Shown here: piece by piece, positions 45,271-58,800 of the stretch
How the letters are laid out: every line of letters begins with the position of its first letter
How positions within the stretch are numbered: position 1 is the first letter of the stretch
Assembly (NCBI RefSeq): GCF_020171945.1
Contig: NZ_JAIVAP010000010.1
Coordinates: forward strand, 62,001 to 126,000
DNA from: Bacillus infantis
GTDB taxonomy: Bacteria > Bacillota > Bacilli > Bacillales > Cytobacillaceae
Direction of reading: 5' to 3'
DNA length: 64,000 nucleotides
Notes under the pieces: model-generated
Databases searched by the model: none
Told to the model about the DNA's origin: nothing
Seen by the model: the letters and a program-made list of their open reading frames with translations, nothing else
Translations under genes and position numbers: made by a program

Positions 45271-45299
45271 TTGATTGTAAAAGTCACTTGTGCTATATT
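45271..45299 (+). promoter_or_regulatory. SigA promoter of rpsB
   Basis: TTGATT (45271-45276) and TATATT (45294-45299) are 17 bases apart with TGC just before the -10, an extended -10. It begins four bases after the swrB-like stop and predicts a leader of about 110 bases. Confidence 0.85.
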
Positions 45300-45305
45300 T
45301 ACTCA

Positions 45306-46115
<810 letters not shown>

Positions 46116-46122
46116 TGTCTGT

Positions 46123-46161
46123 AAAGGTGATAATAGGGAGCACCCTTTATCACCTTTTTTT
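46123..46161 (+). terminator. Terminator or attenuator between rpsB and tsf
   Basis: AAAGGTGATAA (46123-46133) pairs perfectly with TTATCACCTTT (46147-46157), with an inner GGG-AGCA-CCC, followed by a T run. It should give more rpsB than tsf transcript unless tsf has its own promoter. Confidence 0.88.
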
Positions 46162-46206
46162 AAAGAAAATATGAATTGATTACATATATTTAAGGAGGAT
46201 TTCAAT

Positions 46207-47088
46207 ATGGCAATTACTGCTCAACTCGTTAAAGAATTGCGTGAAAAGACTGGCGCTGGAATGATGGACTGCAAAAAGGCGCTTCAGGAAACAGATGGTG
46301 ATATGGAAAAAGCAATCGATTTCCTTCGCGAAAAAGGAATCGCTAAAGCTGCTAAGAAATCTGACCGCATCGCGGCAGAAGGGACAACTTACATCCTTGC
46401 AGAAGGCAATGAAGCTGTCATCCTTGAAGTGAACTCTGAAACAGATTTCGTTGCGAAAAACGAAGGCTTCCAAGTTCTTGTAAAAGAATTGGCAGAGCAC
46501 CTGCTTAAAAACAAGCCTGCTTCTGCTGAAGAAGCTTCTTCACAAACGATGGAAAACGGTGCAACTGTTGAAGCGCACATCAATGCTGCAATCGCTAAGA
46601 TCGGTGAAAAGCTTTCCCTTCGCCGTTTTGAAGTGAAAAGCAAGACTGACAGCGACGCTTTCGGTGCTTACCTGCATATGGGCGGCCGCATCGGCGTTCT
46701 GACTGTTCTTGAAGGTTCAACTGATGAGCAGGCTGCTAAAGACGTAGCTATGCACATCGCTGCATTGAACCCTAAATATGTGTCACGCGATGAAGTTTCT
46801 GCTGAAGAAGTAGAGCGCGAGCGCCAGGTTCTGACTCAGCAGGCTCTAAACGAAGGCAAGCCTGAAAACATCGTTGCTAAAATGGTAGAAGGCCGTTTGA
46901 GCAAATATTTCGAAGACGTCTGTGTCCTTGACCAGGCATTCGTTAAGAATCCTGACCAAAAGGTCCGTGACTTCGTAAAATCAACTGGCGGAACTCTTCG
47001 CGAATTCGTTCGCTATGAAGTAGGGGAAGGCATTGAAAAGCGCGAAGATAACTTCGCGGAAGAAGTTATGAACCAGGTGAAAAAATAA
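46207..47088 (+). CDS. tsf: Elongation factor Ts
   Basis: EF-Ts is the nucleotide exchange factor that regenerates EF-Tu-GTP. The 293-residue protein has the N-terminal UBA-like domain ([19 protein letters not shown]) and the EF-Tu-contacting motif with [10 protein letters not shown]. Two core subdomains follow. AAGGAGGAT precedes the ATG. It is followed by a terminator and then pyrH. Confidence 0.98.
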   Translation: MAITAQLVKELREKTGAGMMDCKKALQETDGDMEKAIDFLREKGIAKAAKKSDRIAAEGTTYILAEGNEAVILEVNSETDFVAKNEGFQVLVKELAEHLLKNKPASAEEASSQTMENGATVEAHINAAIAKIGEKLSLRRFEVKSKTDSDAFGAYLHMGGRIGVLTVLEGSTDEQAAKDVAMHIAALNPKYVSRDEVSAEEVERERQVLTQQALNEGKPENIVAKMVEGRLSKYFEDVCVLDQAFVKNPDQKVRDFVKSTGGTLREFVRYEVGEGIEKREDNFAEEVMNQVKK

Positions 47089-47091
47089 TAG

Positions 47092-47918
<827 letters not shown>

Positions 47919-47919
<1 letters not shown>

Positions 47920-48476
47920 TGCCAAAACAAGTTATTTCAAACTCGAAGGAACGTATGACAAAAGCAATCCAGGCGTATTCACGGGAGCTTGCAAGCATCC
48001 GTGCAGGCCGGGCAAGCGCTTCGCTTCTTGACAGGATCACTGTGGATTATTATGGGGCGCCTACACCGGTCAACCAGCTTGCCGGAATCTCCGTGCCTGA
48101 GGCCCGCCTTCTCGTCATCCAGCCTTATGATAAGAGCATTCTGGGAGAAATCGAAAAGGCGATCATCAAATCTGATCTTGGCCTGAATCCTACTAATGAC
48201 GGGAATCTGCTCCGCCTTGCCATCCCTGCCCTGACTGAGGAACGCAGGAAAGAGCTTGTGAAGGTAGTCAAAAAAGAATCAGAAGATGCAAAGGTCGCAA
48301 TCCGAAATATCCGCCGCGATGCCAACGATGATCTGAAGAAGCTGGAGAAAAACGGCGAGATCACAGAAGATGACCTTCGCGGCTATTCAGATGACATCCA
48401 GAAGATGACAGATGAGCATATCACTAAGGTCGACAGCATCACAAAAGACAAAGAAAAAGAAATTCTTGAGGTTTAA
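47919..48476 (+). CDS. frr: Ribosome recycling factor
   Basis: RRF splits post-termination ribosomes together with EF-G. The 185-residue protein is a tRNA-shaped two-domain protein with [25 protein letters not shown]-type core ([17 protein letters not shown]) and [11 protein letters not shown]. The ATG overlaps the pyrH stop (TAATG), and GGGGG lies upstream in pyrH. A strong terminator follows. Confidence 0.97.
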
Positions 48477-48508
48477 TTCTTTTTCCGGGTTATATCAGCT
48501 AAATATAC

Positions 48509-48541
48509 AAGAACCCTCTATGTATATAGGGGGTTCTTTTG
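48509..48541 (+). terminator. Intrinsic terminator after frr
   Basis: AAGAACCCTCTAT (48509-48521) pairs with ATAGGGGGTTCTT (48526-48538) with one G-U pair, loop GTAT, then TT. Confidence 0.87.
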
Positions 48542-48639
48542 CTCATATGGCGATATGGAGCACAATTAGGGCATCCTGCAATAATTGCGCTGCTTTCTTG
48601 TATTCTTATTTTTATTATGTTTACATATTCTTTTTTATA

Positions 48640-48668
48640 GAGATATCTTTATTTATTTTTGGTATGAT
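48640..48668 (+). promoter_or_regulatory. Predicted promoter of uppS
   Basis: TATGAT (48663-48668) is preceded by TGG, an extended -10. The -35 region is AT-rich without a good hexamer. It is the best candidate in the gap between the frr terminator and uppS. Confidence 0.5.
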
Positions 48669-48764
48669 AAGAACGTGCGGATTTTGGGAATAGGCAAATC
48701 GTACATTTTGGGGAAAGATCTTTTTTCGGAGGATAAGAGAAACGCATTTTGAAGGAGCCGTCTT

Positions 48765-49541
48765 ATGTTAAATAAAATTAAAAAATGGAAGAACCAAGCA
48801 CCTTCTTCCGATCTCCGAGAGCGCATAATAAAAATAAGGGAACAAAAAGTACCTTCTCATGTAGCGATAATAATGGATGGGAATGGCCGCTGGGCCAAAA
48901 AGCGGGCCTTGCCGAGAATAGCGGGGCACCATGAAGGGATGAAGGTGGTCAGGAGGACGACTAAACTTGCCAACGAGCTCGGAATCAAGACTCTGACCCT
49001 TTACGCTTTTTCGACTGAGAACTGGAAACGTCCGAAGCTTGAAGTGGATTATCTCATGAAGCTTCCGGAAGAATTCCTGGGGACTTTCCTGCCTGAACTG
49101 GTTGAGGAAAATGTCCGTGTCCAGATGATAGGCTATAAAGATAAGCTTCCGGGCCATACACTCAGAGCGATTGAAAAGGCTATGGAAGAAACAAAGGACA
49201 ATGATGGCCTCATTCTGAATTTTGCTCTCAATTACGGCAGCCGGGCAGAAATACTCGAAGCCGTCAAACAGGTCTTAAATGATTGCCAAAGTGGCATAAT
49301 GGAAGAAAGCGAATTAAATGAAGAAGTTTTTTCAGCCTACTTAATGACTGAAGGGCTGGAAGATCCCGATCTTCTGATCCGGACAAGCGGAGAAATCCGC
49401 CTGAGCAATTTCATGCTGTGGCAGCTGGCTTATACGGAGTTCTGGTTCACAGATGTATTATGGCCCGACTTCACTGAGGGAGAATTGCTCGAGGCCATTG
49501 AGGTGTTCCAAAACCGGCAGAGGCGGTTCGGAGGAGTATAA
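48765..49541 (+). CDS. uppS: Undecaprenyl diphosphate synthase
   Basis: UppS is a cis-prenyltransferase that makes the C55 lipid carrier for peptidoglycan and teichoic acid synthesis. The 258-residue protein has the substrate motif VAIIMDGNGRWAKKR with the essential Asp38, then TLYAFSTENWKRP and RTSGEIRLSNFMLWQ. GAAGGAG precedes the ATG. cdsA follows after 19 bases. Confidence 0.97.
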   Translation: MLNKIKKWKNQAPSSDLRERIIKIREQKVPSHVAIIMDGNGRWAKKRALPRIAGHHEGMKVVRRTTKLANELGIKTLTLYAFSTENWKRPKLEVDYLMKLPEEFLGTFLPELVEENVRVQMIGYKDKLPGHTLRAIEKAMEETKDNDGLILNFALNYGSRAEILEAVKQVLNDCQSGIMEESELNEEVFSAYLMTEGLEDPDLLIRTSGEIRLSNFMLWQLAYTEFWFTDVLWPDFTEGELLEAIEVFQNRQRRFGGV

Positions 49542-49560
49542 TAAAGGTGTTGAAAACTAG

Positions 49561-50358
49561 ATGAAGCAAAGAATCATAACAGCGATCATATTTGGAGCTA
49601 TACTAATCCCTGTTGTCATATACGGAGGGACACCGGTTGTGCTGCTTGCCTATGTGCTTGCCGCCGCGGCTTTATTTGAAGTATTGAAAATGCGCAGGCT
49701 TAAGATGTTATCAGTGCCGGGCATTATTGCACTTGCCTTACTGTGGGGGCTGATGCTTCCTGATGGTGCAAAAGAATGGCCGGCATTGCAGTTTGCTGCC
49801 GGATCAAAAACGGAAATCGGCCTGCTTGCTGTCCTGCTTTTACTGACCTATACTGTAGCATCAAAGAACAGGTTCACTTTTGATGATGCAGCCTTTTCAA
49901 TTCTTGCATCGGTATATGTGGGGATTGGCTTCTACTATTTTATTGAAACACGTGAAGCAGGCATTTTATTTATTTTTTTCTCTTTATTCATTGTATGGGC
50001 AACAGATTCCGGTGCTTATTTCATCGGGAAAGCCATGGGGAAAAACAAGCTTTGGCCTGAGATCAGCCCGAATAAAACAGTGGAAGGCTTTATAGGCGGG
50101 GTAGTATGTGCAGTCGTCGTTGCAGTTCTGTTCGTCCTGCTGACTGATATAGACGCAACACTGCTGCAGCTTACTTTGATCACGATAGTTCTGTCTATCT
50201 TCGGCCAAATAGGAGACCTGGCAGAATCAGCGCTAAAGAGGCATTATGAAGTGAAAGATTCCGGGACAATCCTTCCTGGGCACGGCGGCATCCTGGACAG
50301 GTTTGACAGCCTTCTATTTGTCTGGCCGCTTCTGCATTTCTTTCAGCTGCTTAACTAG
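49561..50358 (+). CDS. cdsA: Phosphatidate cytidylyltransferase
   Basis: CdsA makes CDP-diacylglycerol, the precursor of phosphatidylglycerol and other phospholipids. The 265-residue membrane protein has about seven to eight hydrophobic segments. The C-terminal family signature is SALKRHYEVKDSGTILPG followed by HGGILDRFDS. The ATG lies 12 bases after AAAGGTG, a slightly long spacing. It lies in the uppS-cdsA-dxr cluster typical of bacteria. Confidence 0.96.
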   Translation: MKQRIITAIIFGAILIPVVIYGGTPVVLLAYVLAAAALFEVLKMRRLKMLSVPGIIALALLWGLMLPDGAKEWPALQFAAGSKTEIGLLAVLLLLTYTVASKNRFTFDDAAFSILASVYVGIGFYYFIETREAGILFIFFSLFIVWATDSGAYFIGKAMGKNKLWPEISPNKTVEGFIGGVVCAVVVAVLFVLLTDIDATLLQLTLITIVLSIFGQIGDLAESALKRHYEVKDSGTILPGHGGILDRFDSLLFVWPLLHFFQLLN

Positions 50359-50403
50359 CCGGGAGAGAGTCTAGCTTGTTGAAACAATAGGAGTTGAACA
50401 TTA

Positions 50404-51546
50404 GTGAAATATATTAGTTTAATGGGGGCAACCGGTTCTATCGGCACCCAGACCCTTGATGTGATAAGGGAGCATCCAGAGCAATTCAGCCTGGCCAGCA
50501 TGAGCATCGGCAGGAACCTTGAACTTGGCAGGAAGATTATTGGGGAATTCAAGCCGGAGCTGGTTGCGGCTGCAGAGAAGCATGATGCAGACACACTAGC
50601 AGGCGAGTTCCCGGGAATTAAGTTTGTCTATGGCCAGGAAGGGCTTATTGAAACAGCCGTACATCCAAAAGCAGATGTCCTCGTTAACGCGGTCCTTGGC
50701 AGCGTAGGCCTTCAGCCGACCCTGCAGGCCATTGAAGCCAAAAAAACGATTGCGATTGCCAACAAGGAAACCCTTGTCACTGCAGGCCATATCGTTATGG
50801 ATGCAGCCAGGAGAAACGGTGTGGAGCTTCTTCCTGTCGACAGTGAGCACTCTGCTATCTTCCAGGCGCTTCAGGGGGAAAAAGAGAAGAATATCGATAA
50901 ACTCATCCTTACAGCGTCAGGGGGCAGCTTCCGGGATAAAACAAGGGAAGAGCTCAAAAATGTGACTGTTGAACAGGCCTTGAACCACCCAAACTGGTCC
51001 ATGGGAGCAAAAATAACCATTGATTCTGCAACAATGATGAATAAAGGGCTCGAAGTAATTGAGGCCCATTGGCTGTTTTCCATGGCTTATGAAAAAATTG
51101 AAGTCCTTCTCCATAAAGAAAGCATCATCCATTCTATGGTGGAATTTCATGACAGCTCTGTCATCGCCCAGCTGGGGACGCCGGATATGAGGGTGCCCAT
51201 ACAATACGCCCTGACATATCCGGACCGTCTTCCCCACAGGACAGGCAAGAAGCTTAACCTGGCAGAAATCGGACAGCTTCATTTCCAGGAGATGGACTAC
51301 AGCCGATTCCGCTGCCTTCAATTCGCATTTGATGCCGGCAGGCGGGGAGGCACACTTCCTGCCGTCCTGAACGCAGCTAACGAAGCGGCGGTTGCAGCTT
51401 TCCTGAAAGGGAAAATCACTTTCCTCCAGATAGAGGATCTAGTCGAAAAGGCTATGGAAAAGCATGCTGTTTCAGATAACCCGGGACTCGAGGAAATCCA
51501 GGAAGTTGATCGTCAGACAAGGCAGCTGGTAAACTCGCTTCTATAA
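50404..51546 (+). CDS. dxr: 1-deoxy-D-xylulose 5-phosphate reductoisomerase
   Basis: Dxr is the committed step of the MEP isoprenoid pathway, forming 2-C-methylerythritol 4-phosphate with NADPH. The 380-residue protein starts at GTG with the NADPH motif [17 protein letters not shown]. It has the metal and substrate loop [11 protein letters not shown] and the helical C-terminal domain. AGGAGTTG precedes the GTG. The following 51547-51788 gap holds one GCCGG-TTTT-CCGGC hairpin (51604-51617) and nothing else that I can support. Confidence 0.97.
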   Translation: MKYISLMGATGSIGTQTLDVIREHPEQFSLASMSIGRNLELGRKIIGEFKPELVAAAEKHDADTLAGEFPGIKFVYGQEGLIETAVHPKADVLVNAVLGSVGLQPTLQAIEAKKTIAIANKETLVTAGHIVMDAARRNGVELLPVDSEHSAIFQALQGEKEKNIDKLILTASGGSFRDKTREELKNVTVEQALNHPNWSMGAKITIDSATMMNKGLEVIEAHWLFSMAYEKIEVLLHKESIIHSMVEFHDSSVIAQLGTPDMRVPIQYALTYPDRLPHRTGKKLNLAEIGQLHFQEMDYSRFRCLQFAFDAGRRGGTLPAVLNAANEAAVAAFLKGKITFLQIEDLVEKAMEKHAVSDNPGLEEIQEVDRQTRQLVNSLL

Positions 51547-51788
51547 GCTGGTGTTCAGTACAGGAAAGAGGAGATCCAAAGAGGGTTTTTGCGCTTGAAA
51601 ATTGCCGGTTTTCCGGCTCCAGGCACCATCTGCCCCAGGGCATAACCGAAATGGCCATAACAGCAAAGTGCAAACCTTTAGGCCAGCCCTTGAAGCCCGC
51701 TGGATGCGAGCCAGGCAGACTGCCGCACAATGCGGACGCCCTTTCGCTTTTCTTACTGAACAACCTCTAAAAAAAGGTGGTTATATTT

Positions 51789-53066
51789 TTGGATACTGTG
51801 ATAGCCTTTATTATCATTTTTGGAGCCCTTGTTTTTTTCCATGAGTTGGGGCATTTTGTATTCGCCAAAAGGGCCGGCATTCTTTGCCGTGAGTTTGCAA
51901 TAGGTTTCGGCCCGAAGGTGTTCTCCCATAAAAAAGGAGAGACTGTCTACACCATCCGTCTGCTTCCGATCGGGGGATTTGTCAGGATGGCAGGGGAAGA
52001 TCCTGAAATGGTGGAAATCAAACCGGGCTATCGTGTTGGTTTGATTTTGGATGAAGACGAACGGGTCAGCAAAATCATTCTTAACAATAAAGATAAATAT
52101 CCGGATGCAAGGCCGATTGAAGTGGAATATGCCGACATCGAGCATGATCTTGTCATCCGCGGCTATGCCGAGGGTGAAGAGGAAGAAAGGCTTGTATCAT
52201 ATCCGATCAACAAGGATGCTCTCCTTGTTGAGGATGGTGTGGAAACACTCATCGCCCCGTATGACAGGCAGTTTGCTTCCAAGACGCTCGGGCAGAGGAC
52301 TATGGCCATATTTGCCGGACCGATGATGAACTTCATCCTTGCATTTGTCGTCTTTGTACTGATCGGCCTTCTTCAGGGAATGCCGACAAACGAACCTGAG
52401 CTTGGGCGACTGACGCCTGATGGAGCTGCCAAGGACTCAGGCCTCCTTGAAGGAGATCAGGTCCAGAGCATCAATGGCGCTGAAATCTCAAGCTGGAACG
52501 ATGTGGTGGAAATCATCCAGCAGAGTCCGGGTAAAGAGCTGGATTTCATCCTTAGCCGCGATGGAGAAGAGCTTGAAATACCTGTAACCCCTGAGGCAAG
52601 GGAAGTTGAAGGGGAAAAAGGCAAAGAAACCATTGGCATAATCGGCGTATACAGCCCGATGGAGAAATCTCCTCTGAAAGCCATCGCTTATGGCGCAGAG
52701 GAAACATACACATGGACGAAAGAGATTTTCGTCATGCTTGGAAAGCTAGTCACAGGCCAGTTCTCCATTGATGCTTTATCAGGCCCTGTCGGCATCTATG
52801 TTTCAACAGATACAGTGGCTAAATCAGGCATCTATTATCTGATGAAATGGGCAGGGATACTGAGCATCAACCTAGGAATCATGAATCTATTGCCGATTCC
52901 GGCGCTTGATGGCGGAAGGCTCATGTTCTTTGCAGTTGAAGCATTGCGGGGCAAGCCGATCGACCGCAACAAAGAAGGGATGGTCCATTTTATCGGATTT
53001 GCCCTCCTTATGCTGCTGATGCTTGTTGTCACATGGAATGATATCCAGCGTTTCTTCCTGCAATAG
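51789..53066 (+). CDS. rseP: Site-2 intramembrane protease RseP (RasP)
   Basis: RseP is a zinc metalloprotease that cuts transmembrane anti-sigma factors and signal-peptide remnants inside the membrane. The 425-residue protein has the zinc motif HELGH (18-22) in the first membrane segment and a PDZ domain near 190-270 (LLEGDQVQSINGAEI). The second metal motif LDGG is at 373-376 in a later segment. I use the TTG at 51789, nine bases after AAAGGTGG; an in-frame GTG at 51777 overlaps that site. It matches B. subtilis RasP (YluC) between dxr and proS. Confidence 0.95.
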   Translation: MDTVIAFIIIFGALVFFHELGHFVFAKRAGILCREFAIGFGPKVFSHKKGETVYTIRLLPIGGFVRMAGEDPEMVEIKPGYRVGLILDEDERVSKIILNNKDKYPDARPIEVEYADIEHDLVIRGYAEGEEEERLVSYPINKDALLVEDGVETLIAPYDRQFASKTLGQRTMAIFAGPMMNFILAFVVFVLIGLLQGMPTNEPELGRLTPDGAAKDSGLLEGDQVQSINGAEISSWNDVVEIIQQSPGKELDFILSRDGEELEIPVTPEAREVEGEKGKETIGIIGVYSPMEKSPLKAIAYGAEETYTWTKEIFVMLGKLVTGQFSIDALSGPVGIYVSTDTVAKSGIYYLMKWAGILSINLGIMNLLPIPALDGGRLMFFAVEALRGKPIDRNKEGMVHFIGFALLMLLMLVVTWNDIQRFFLQ

Positions 53067-53085
53067 AATAAAATGAAACATCTGC

Positions 53086-53120
53086 GGCTATCTCCAGAAC
53101 CGGCGATAGCCCAGTTTTTT
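53086..53120 (+). terminator. Intrinsic terminator after rseP
   Basis: GGCTATCTCC (53086-53095) pairs with GGCGATAGCC (53102-53111) with one mismatch, followed by CAG and TTTTTT. Confidence 0.75.
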
Positions 53121-53175
53121 CTCCGGATACCCGGGAAACGGGACAAGCCTTACCCTGATTAAGAATTAATTTTGA

Positions 53176-54900
<1,725 letters not shown>

Positions 54901-54909
54901 TTTAAACTA

Positions 54910-54942
54910 AAAACGGATCCCGCTGCGGGGTCCGTTTTAATT
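54910..54942 (+). terminator. Intrinsic terminator after proS
   Basis: AAAACGGATCCCG (54910-54922) pairs with CGGGGTCCGTTTT (54926-54938), one G-U pair, loop CTG. The T run is short (TTTTAATTT). Confidence 0.82.
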
Positions 54943-55072
54943 TGTGGGAAGACTTTAATGTTGGTATTTTAGTTTAAGTTTTTTTTCGTAAGGATTGTTG
55001 ATTTTAATGATATTCATCTGAGATTTACATTTTGTGGTATTGTATCCTAATTTGAGTAGCCAGCAAGCCTTT

Positions 55073-55266
55073 AAATAAGCGGAAAATTTCCGGTTAGACT
55101 GCTGAATATGGCACGGGTGGGTGTAAATAAGGGGAGAATTTCCGGTTAAACGGAGCGAAGTTGCTCATTTCCCTGTTTTTTGAGTCGATAGACGGAAATT
55201 CTCCGTCTATTTGAGCTGTTTTTAGAGCTTTTTTGAAATGAGGGGGAATTTCTCCGCTTATTTTTC
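55073..55266 (+). repeat. Four related palindromic intergenic repeat units
   Basis: Four copies of a roughly 27-30-base unit lie in the proS-polC gap. They are A at 55073-55099 (AAATAAGCGGAAAATTTCC), B at 55125-55151 (AAATAAGGGGAGAATTTCC), C at 55187-55216 and D at 55236-55266. Unit C has a perfect 9-bp inverted repeat (ATAGACGGA 55188-55196 with TCCGTCTAT 55202-55210). The reverse complement of D reads AAATAAGCGGAGAAATTCC, so A and D face each other. I see no coding sequence here. Similar short palindromic repeats are scattered in intergenic regions of some Bacillaceae, from memory. Confidence 0.75.
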
Positions 55267-55453
55267 AACCTGTCAATGATTCCTTCAATCAGGTCCGGAA
55301 AGGCAAGCTCTTTTATGAAACGGCGGGAACAAAACGCCTACTGAAGAGGTATTTTATCATATCTTAAAAGGATGACAAGATAGCAAAACCTGTGCGAAAA
55401 GAGCCTTTTAAAAAACCCCAGAAAGTTTATAAGCCTGTTGAGTGGAGTGGTAG

Positions 55454-55481
55454 GCACGAAGAATCCTCATTTTTCTCGTGC
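55454..55481 (+). other. Hairpin in the proS-polC gap
   Basis: GCACGA (55454-55459) pairs with TCGTGC (55476-55481), with possible extra A/T pairs inside. It lies just upstream of the longer dispersed-repeat element and may mark its edge. From 55267 to 55453 I see no gene and no clear signal. Confidence 0.4.
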
Positions 55482-55511
55482 GATGAATCTACATGAAAGG
55501 TTATTCAACAT

Positions 55512-55620
55512 CCTGCGGGAAATAGCGGCAAGGCTGAGACCCCGCAAGAGCTTGCTCTGAGGAGCTCAGCGTCGCCCCGGGGAAAGCGAAGTGCCTGCAA
55601 CGGAAATCAACAGGCTCATC
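55512..55620 (+). repeat. Dispersed Bacillaceae-type repeat element
   Basis: About 110 bases of GC-richer sequence resemble a repeat that is common between genes of many Bacillus-related genomes. From memory it has a TCCTGCGGGAAA start, a middle with paired arms, and an end AACGGAAATCAACAGG. Internal pairings are GCTGAG (55533-55538) with CTCAGC (55565-55570) and GCAAG-AG-CTTGC (55544-55555). Translation in all frames is interrupted. I know no agreed function or name for it. Copies elsewhere in the genome would settle it. Confidence 0.65.
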
Positions 55621-55751
55621 TACAGCAGACAATTTTTCTGCAAATCACAACCAGATTACTCCAGGTGTTAAACATCATGGCTCTTGTATAACATTTTAAA
55701 AAGTAGGCATGCCAAATCAGAACCAACTTCATTTTCACACTATTTCTTTTT

Positions 55752-55780
55752 CAAAACACACCCACTCTTTATGGTATAAT
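55752..55780 (+). promoter_or_regulatory. Predicted promoter of polC
   Basis: TATAAT (55775-55780) is preceded by TGG, an extended -10, 68 bases before the polC start. The -35 region is weak. It lies downstream of the repeat elements, so they should not break polC expression. Confidence 0.7.
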
Positions 55781-55848
55781 GACTAATGTTTCTAACCAAA
55801 AAAACAATCACATATATAAAATAGATTTTAAGGATAGGAGAGAGAACG

Positions 55849-58800
55849 ATGAGCGATGCCACAGGCAAAAAAGAGCGATTCCACCTCTTGCTCCAGCAGC
55901 TTCAACTCACAGAAGATGCCTTTGTAAAGCATTTTGAGAATGCGCAAATAGACAAAGTAGTAATAGAAAAGCAGGCAAAGAAATGGCATTTCTACTTCCT
56001 GTTTGACAGCATATTGCCATGCAGTGTCTTCAGCCGGTTTTCTGTCCAGCTGGAAAAAACATTTTCACATATAGCCAACACTTCTTTCACTATAGAAGTG
56101 GCAGACCAGAACTTCACAGAAGAACTGCTCCTGGATTACTGGAAAAGCTGCATCCAGGAAATCGAGGGGATATCGCCTCCGCTGATCAAGCTTCTGAATG
56201 AACAGACGCCAAAGGTGCAGGGGACGAAGGTCATATTGAACGTCCGCAATGAAATGGAAGGACTGGCGATCAAGCGGAAGTATGCCGGCATGATAGCGAA
56301 TGTCTTCCAGACGTTTGGTTTCCCTATGCTGACTATCGATACAGAAATAAATGCCGATTCCTCATCCAATGCTGAGTATGAGCAGTTCCTGAAGGCAAAA
56401 CAGCAGGAAGACCAGGAACGGGGCCGCCAGGCAATGATCGATATGCAGAAAAAAGAAGCCGAGGGCGATTCAGGCTCAGGCGAACTGCAGGGACCGCTGT
56501 CTATCGGCCTTACCATCAAGGACGATGCAGACTTCAGGCGTCTTGAGGAAATTGTCGATGAAGAGCGCAGAGTTGCGGTTGAAGGCTTTATTTTTGCAGC
56601 TGAAACGAAGGAGCTCCGAAGCGGCAGGACTCTGCTGACCTTTAAGGTCACAGACTACACAAGCTCCATCATGGTCAAAATGTTTTCGCGCGACAAAGAG
56701 GATGCAGCTCTGTTCCAGCATGTCCAAAAAGGCATGTGGGTGAAGGTCCGCGGAAGCATCCAAAATGATACATTTGTGCGCGACCTGGTCATGATCGGAA
56801 ACGACATTAATGAGATTAAGCCGGTCCTAAGAAAAGACACTGCACCTGAAGACGAGAAACGGGTCGAGCTTCACCTCCATACCCCTATGAGCCAGATGGA
56901 CGCAGTTTCATCGGTAAGTGCGCTGGTATCACAGGCCAAGAAATGGGGCCATAAGGCGATTGCCATTACAGACCATGCCGTGGCACAGTCTTTCCCGGAG
57001 GCATTTGGTGCAGGAAAGAAAAATGATATTAAAATCCTTTATGGAGTCGAAATCAATCTGATTGATGACGGCGTTCCGATTGCCTATAATTCTGCCCCGA
57101 TCCACCTGGCAGAAGGTACGTATATCGTCTTTGACGTGGAAACAACAGGGCTTTCCGCTGTTTATGATACAATCATCGAGCTTGCAGCTGTCAAAATACA
57201 CGACGGCGAAATCATCGACAGATTCGAATCATTTGCCAACCCGCATCATCCTCTGTCAGCGACAACGATAAATTTAACAGGCATCACTGATGACGATGTC
57301 AGAAATGCCCCAGAGGTTGAAGAGGTGCTCCGCAGGTTTAAAGAGTGGTCCCAGAACGATATCCTGGTTGCCCATAACGCATCATTTGATATGGGCTTTC
57401 TGAATACAGGATATAAAAGATATGGTGTCGGCAAAGCCGCCAACCCTGTCATCGACACGCTGGAGCTTGCAAGGTTCCTGCTTCCGGAGATGAAGAACCA
57501 CCGCCTCAACACACTGGCTAAGAAATTCGATGTTGAGCTTACACAGCATCACAGAGCCATTTATGATGCAGAAGCCACAGGCTATCTATTGATCAAGATG
57601 CTCAAAGAGGTTATGCAAAAAGGCATTGAATACCATAATCAGCTTAATGACAATATGGGCAAGGGCAATGCCTACCAAAGGGCACGTCCATCCCATTGCA
57701 CGCTGCTGGCCCAGACAGAAGCCGGCCTTAAGAATCTGTTCAAGCTTGTGTCCATTTCACATATGAACTATTTTTACCGGGTTCCGAGGGTTCCCCGTTC
57801 ATTACTTGAAAAGTACAGGGATGGCATCCTTGTCGGTTCGGGCTGCGACCGCGGCGAGGTTTTTGAAGCTATGATGCAGAAGGGGCCGGAAGAAGCTGAA
57901 GACTTGGCCTCCTTTTACGACTATCTTGAGGTTCATCCCAAAGCTGTCTATGCACACCTGATTGAAATGGAGCTGGTCAGGGATGAAAAAGCACTGGAAG
58001 AAATCATTTCGAATATCGTAAAACTTGGTGAAAAACTGGACATCCCTGTCGCTGCTACCGGAAATGTCCATTATCTGAATCCTGTTGATAAAATATACAG
58101 GAAAATCCTGATCAATTCACAGGGCGGCGCCAATCCGCTGAACCGCCATCAGCTCCCGGATGTACATTTCCGGACAACAAATGAAATGCTCGACGCCTTC
58201 TCTTTCCTCGGCAAAGAAAAGGCAAAGGAAATTGTTGTCGAAAACACGAATAAAGTTGCGGATATGATAGACAGCATCAAACCGATCAAGGACGATCTGT
58301 ACACCCCGAAAATCGAAGGTGCTGATGAAGAAATGCGCAATATGAGCTATGACATGGCTAGGCGGATCTATGGGGATGAACTGCCGGAAATCGTCGAGGC
58401 CAGGCTTGAAAAAGAGCTTAAGAGCATCATTGGCCACGGGTTTGCCGTCATTTACCTGATCTCTCATAAGCTAGTAAAAAAATCGCTGAATGATGGGTAC
58501 CTCGTTGGTTCGCGGGGATCGGTCGGTTCTTCCTTTGTCGCAACCATGACCGAGATTACGGAAGTAAACCCGCTGCCGCCGCATTATGTCTGCCCGGCCT
58601 GCAAGCATTCCGAGTTCTTTAACGACGGCTCTGTCGGATCGGGCTTTGATCTGCCTGACAAAAACTGCCCGACTTGCGATATTCCATACCGCAAAGACGG
58701 CCATGACATCCCGTTTGAAACGTTCCTCGGATTCAAAGGGGACAAAGTCCCTGATATTGACTTGAACTTTTCAGGCGAATATCAGCCGAGGGCACATAAT

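Noticed and set aside
51602-51844. 80-codon frame between dxr and rseP
   Set aside because: It overlaps the start of rseP, has no ribosome site and shows no conserved-looking sequence.
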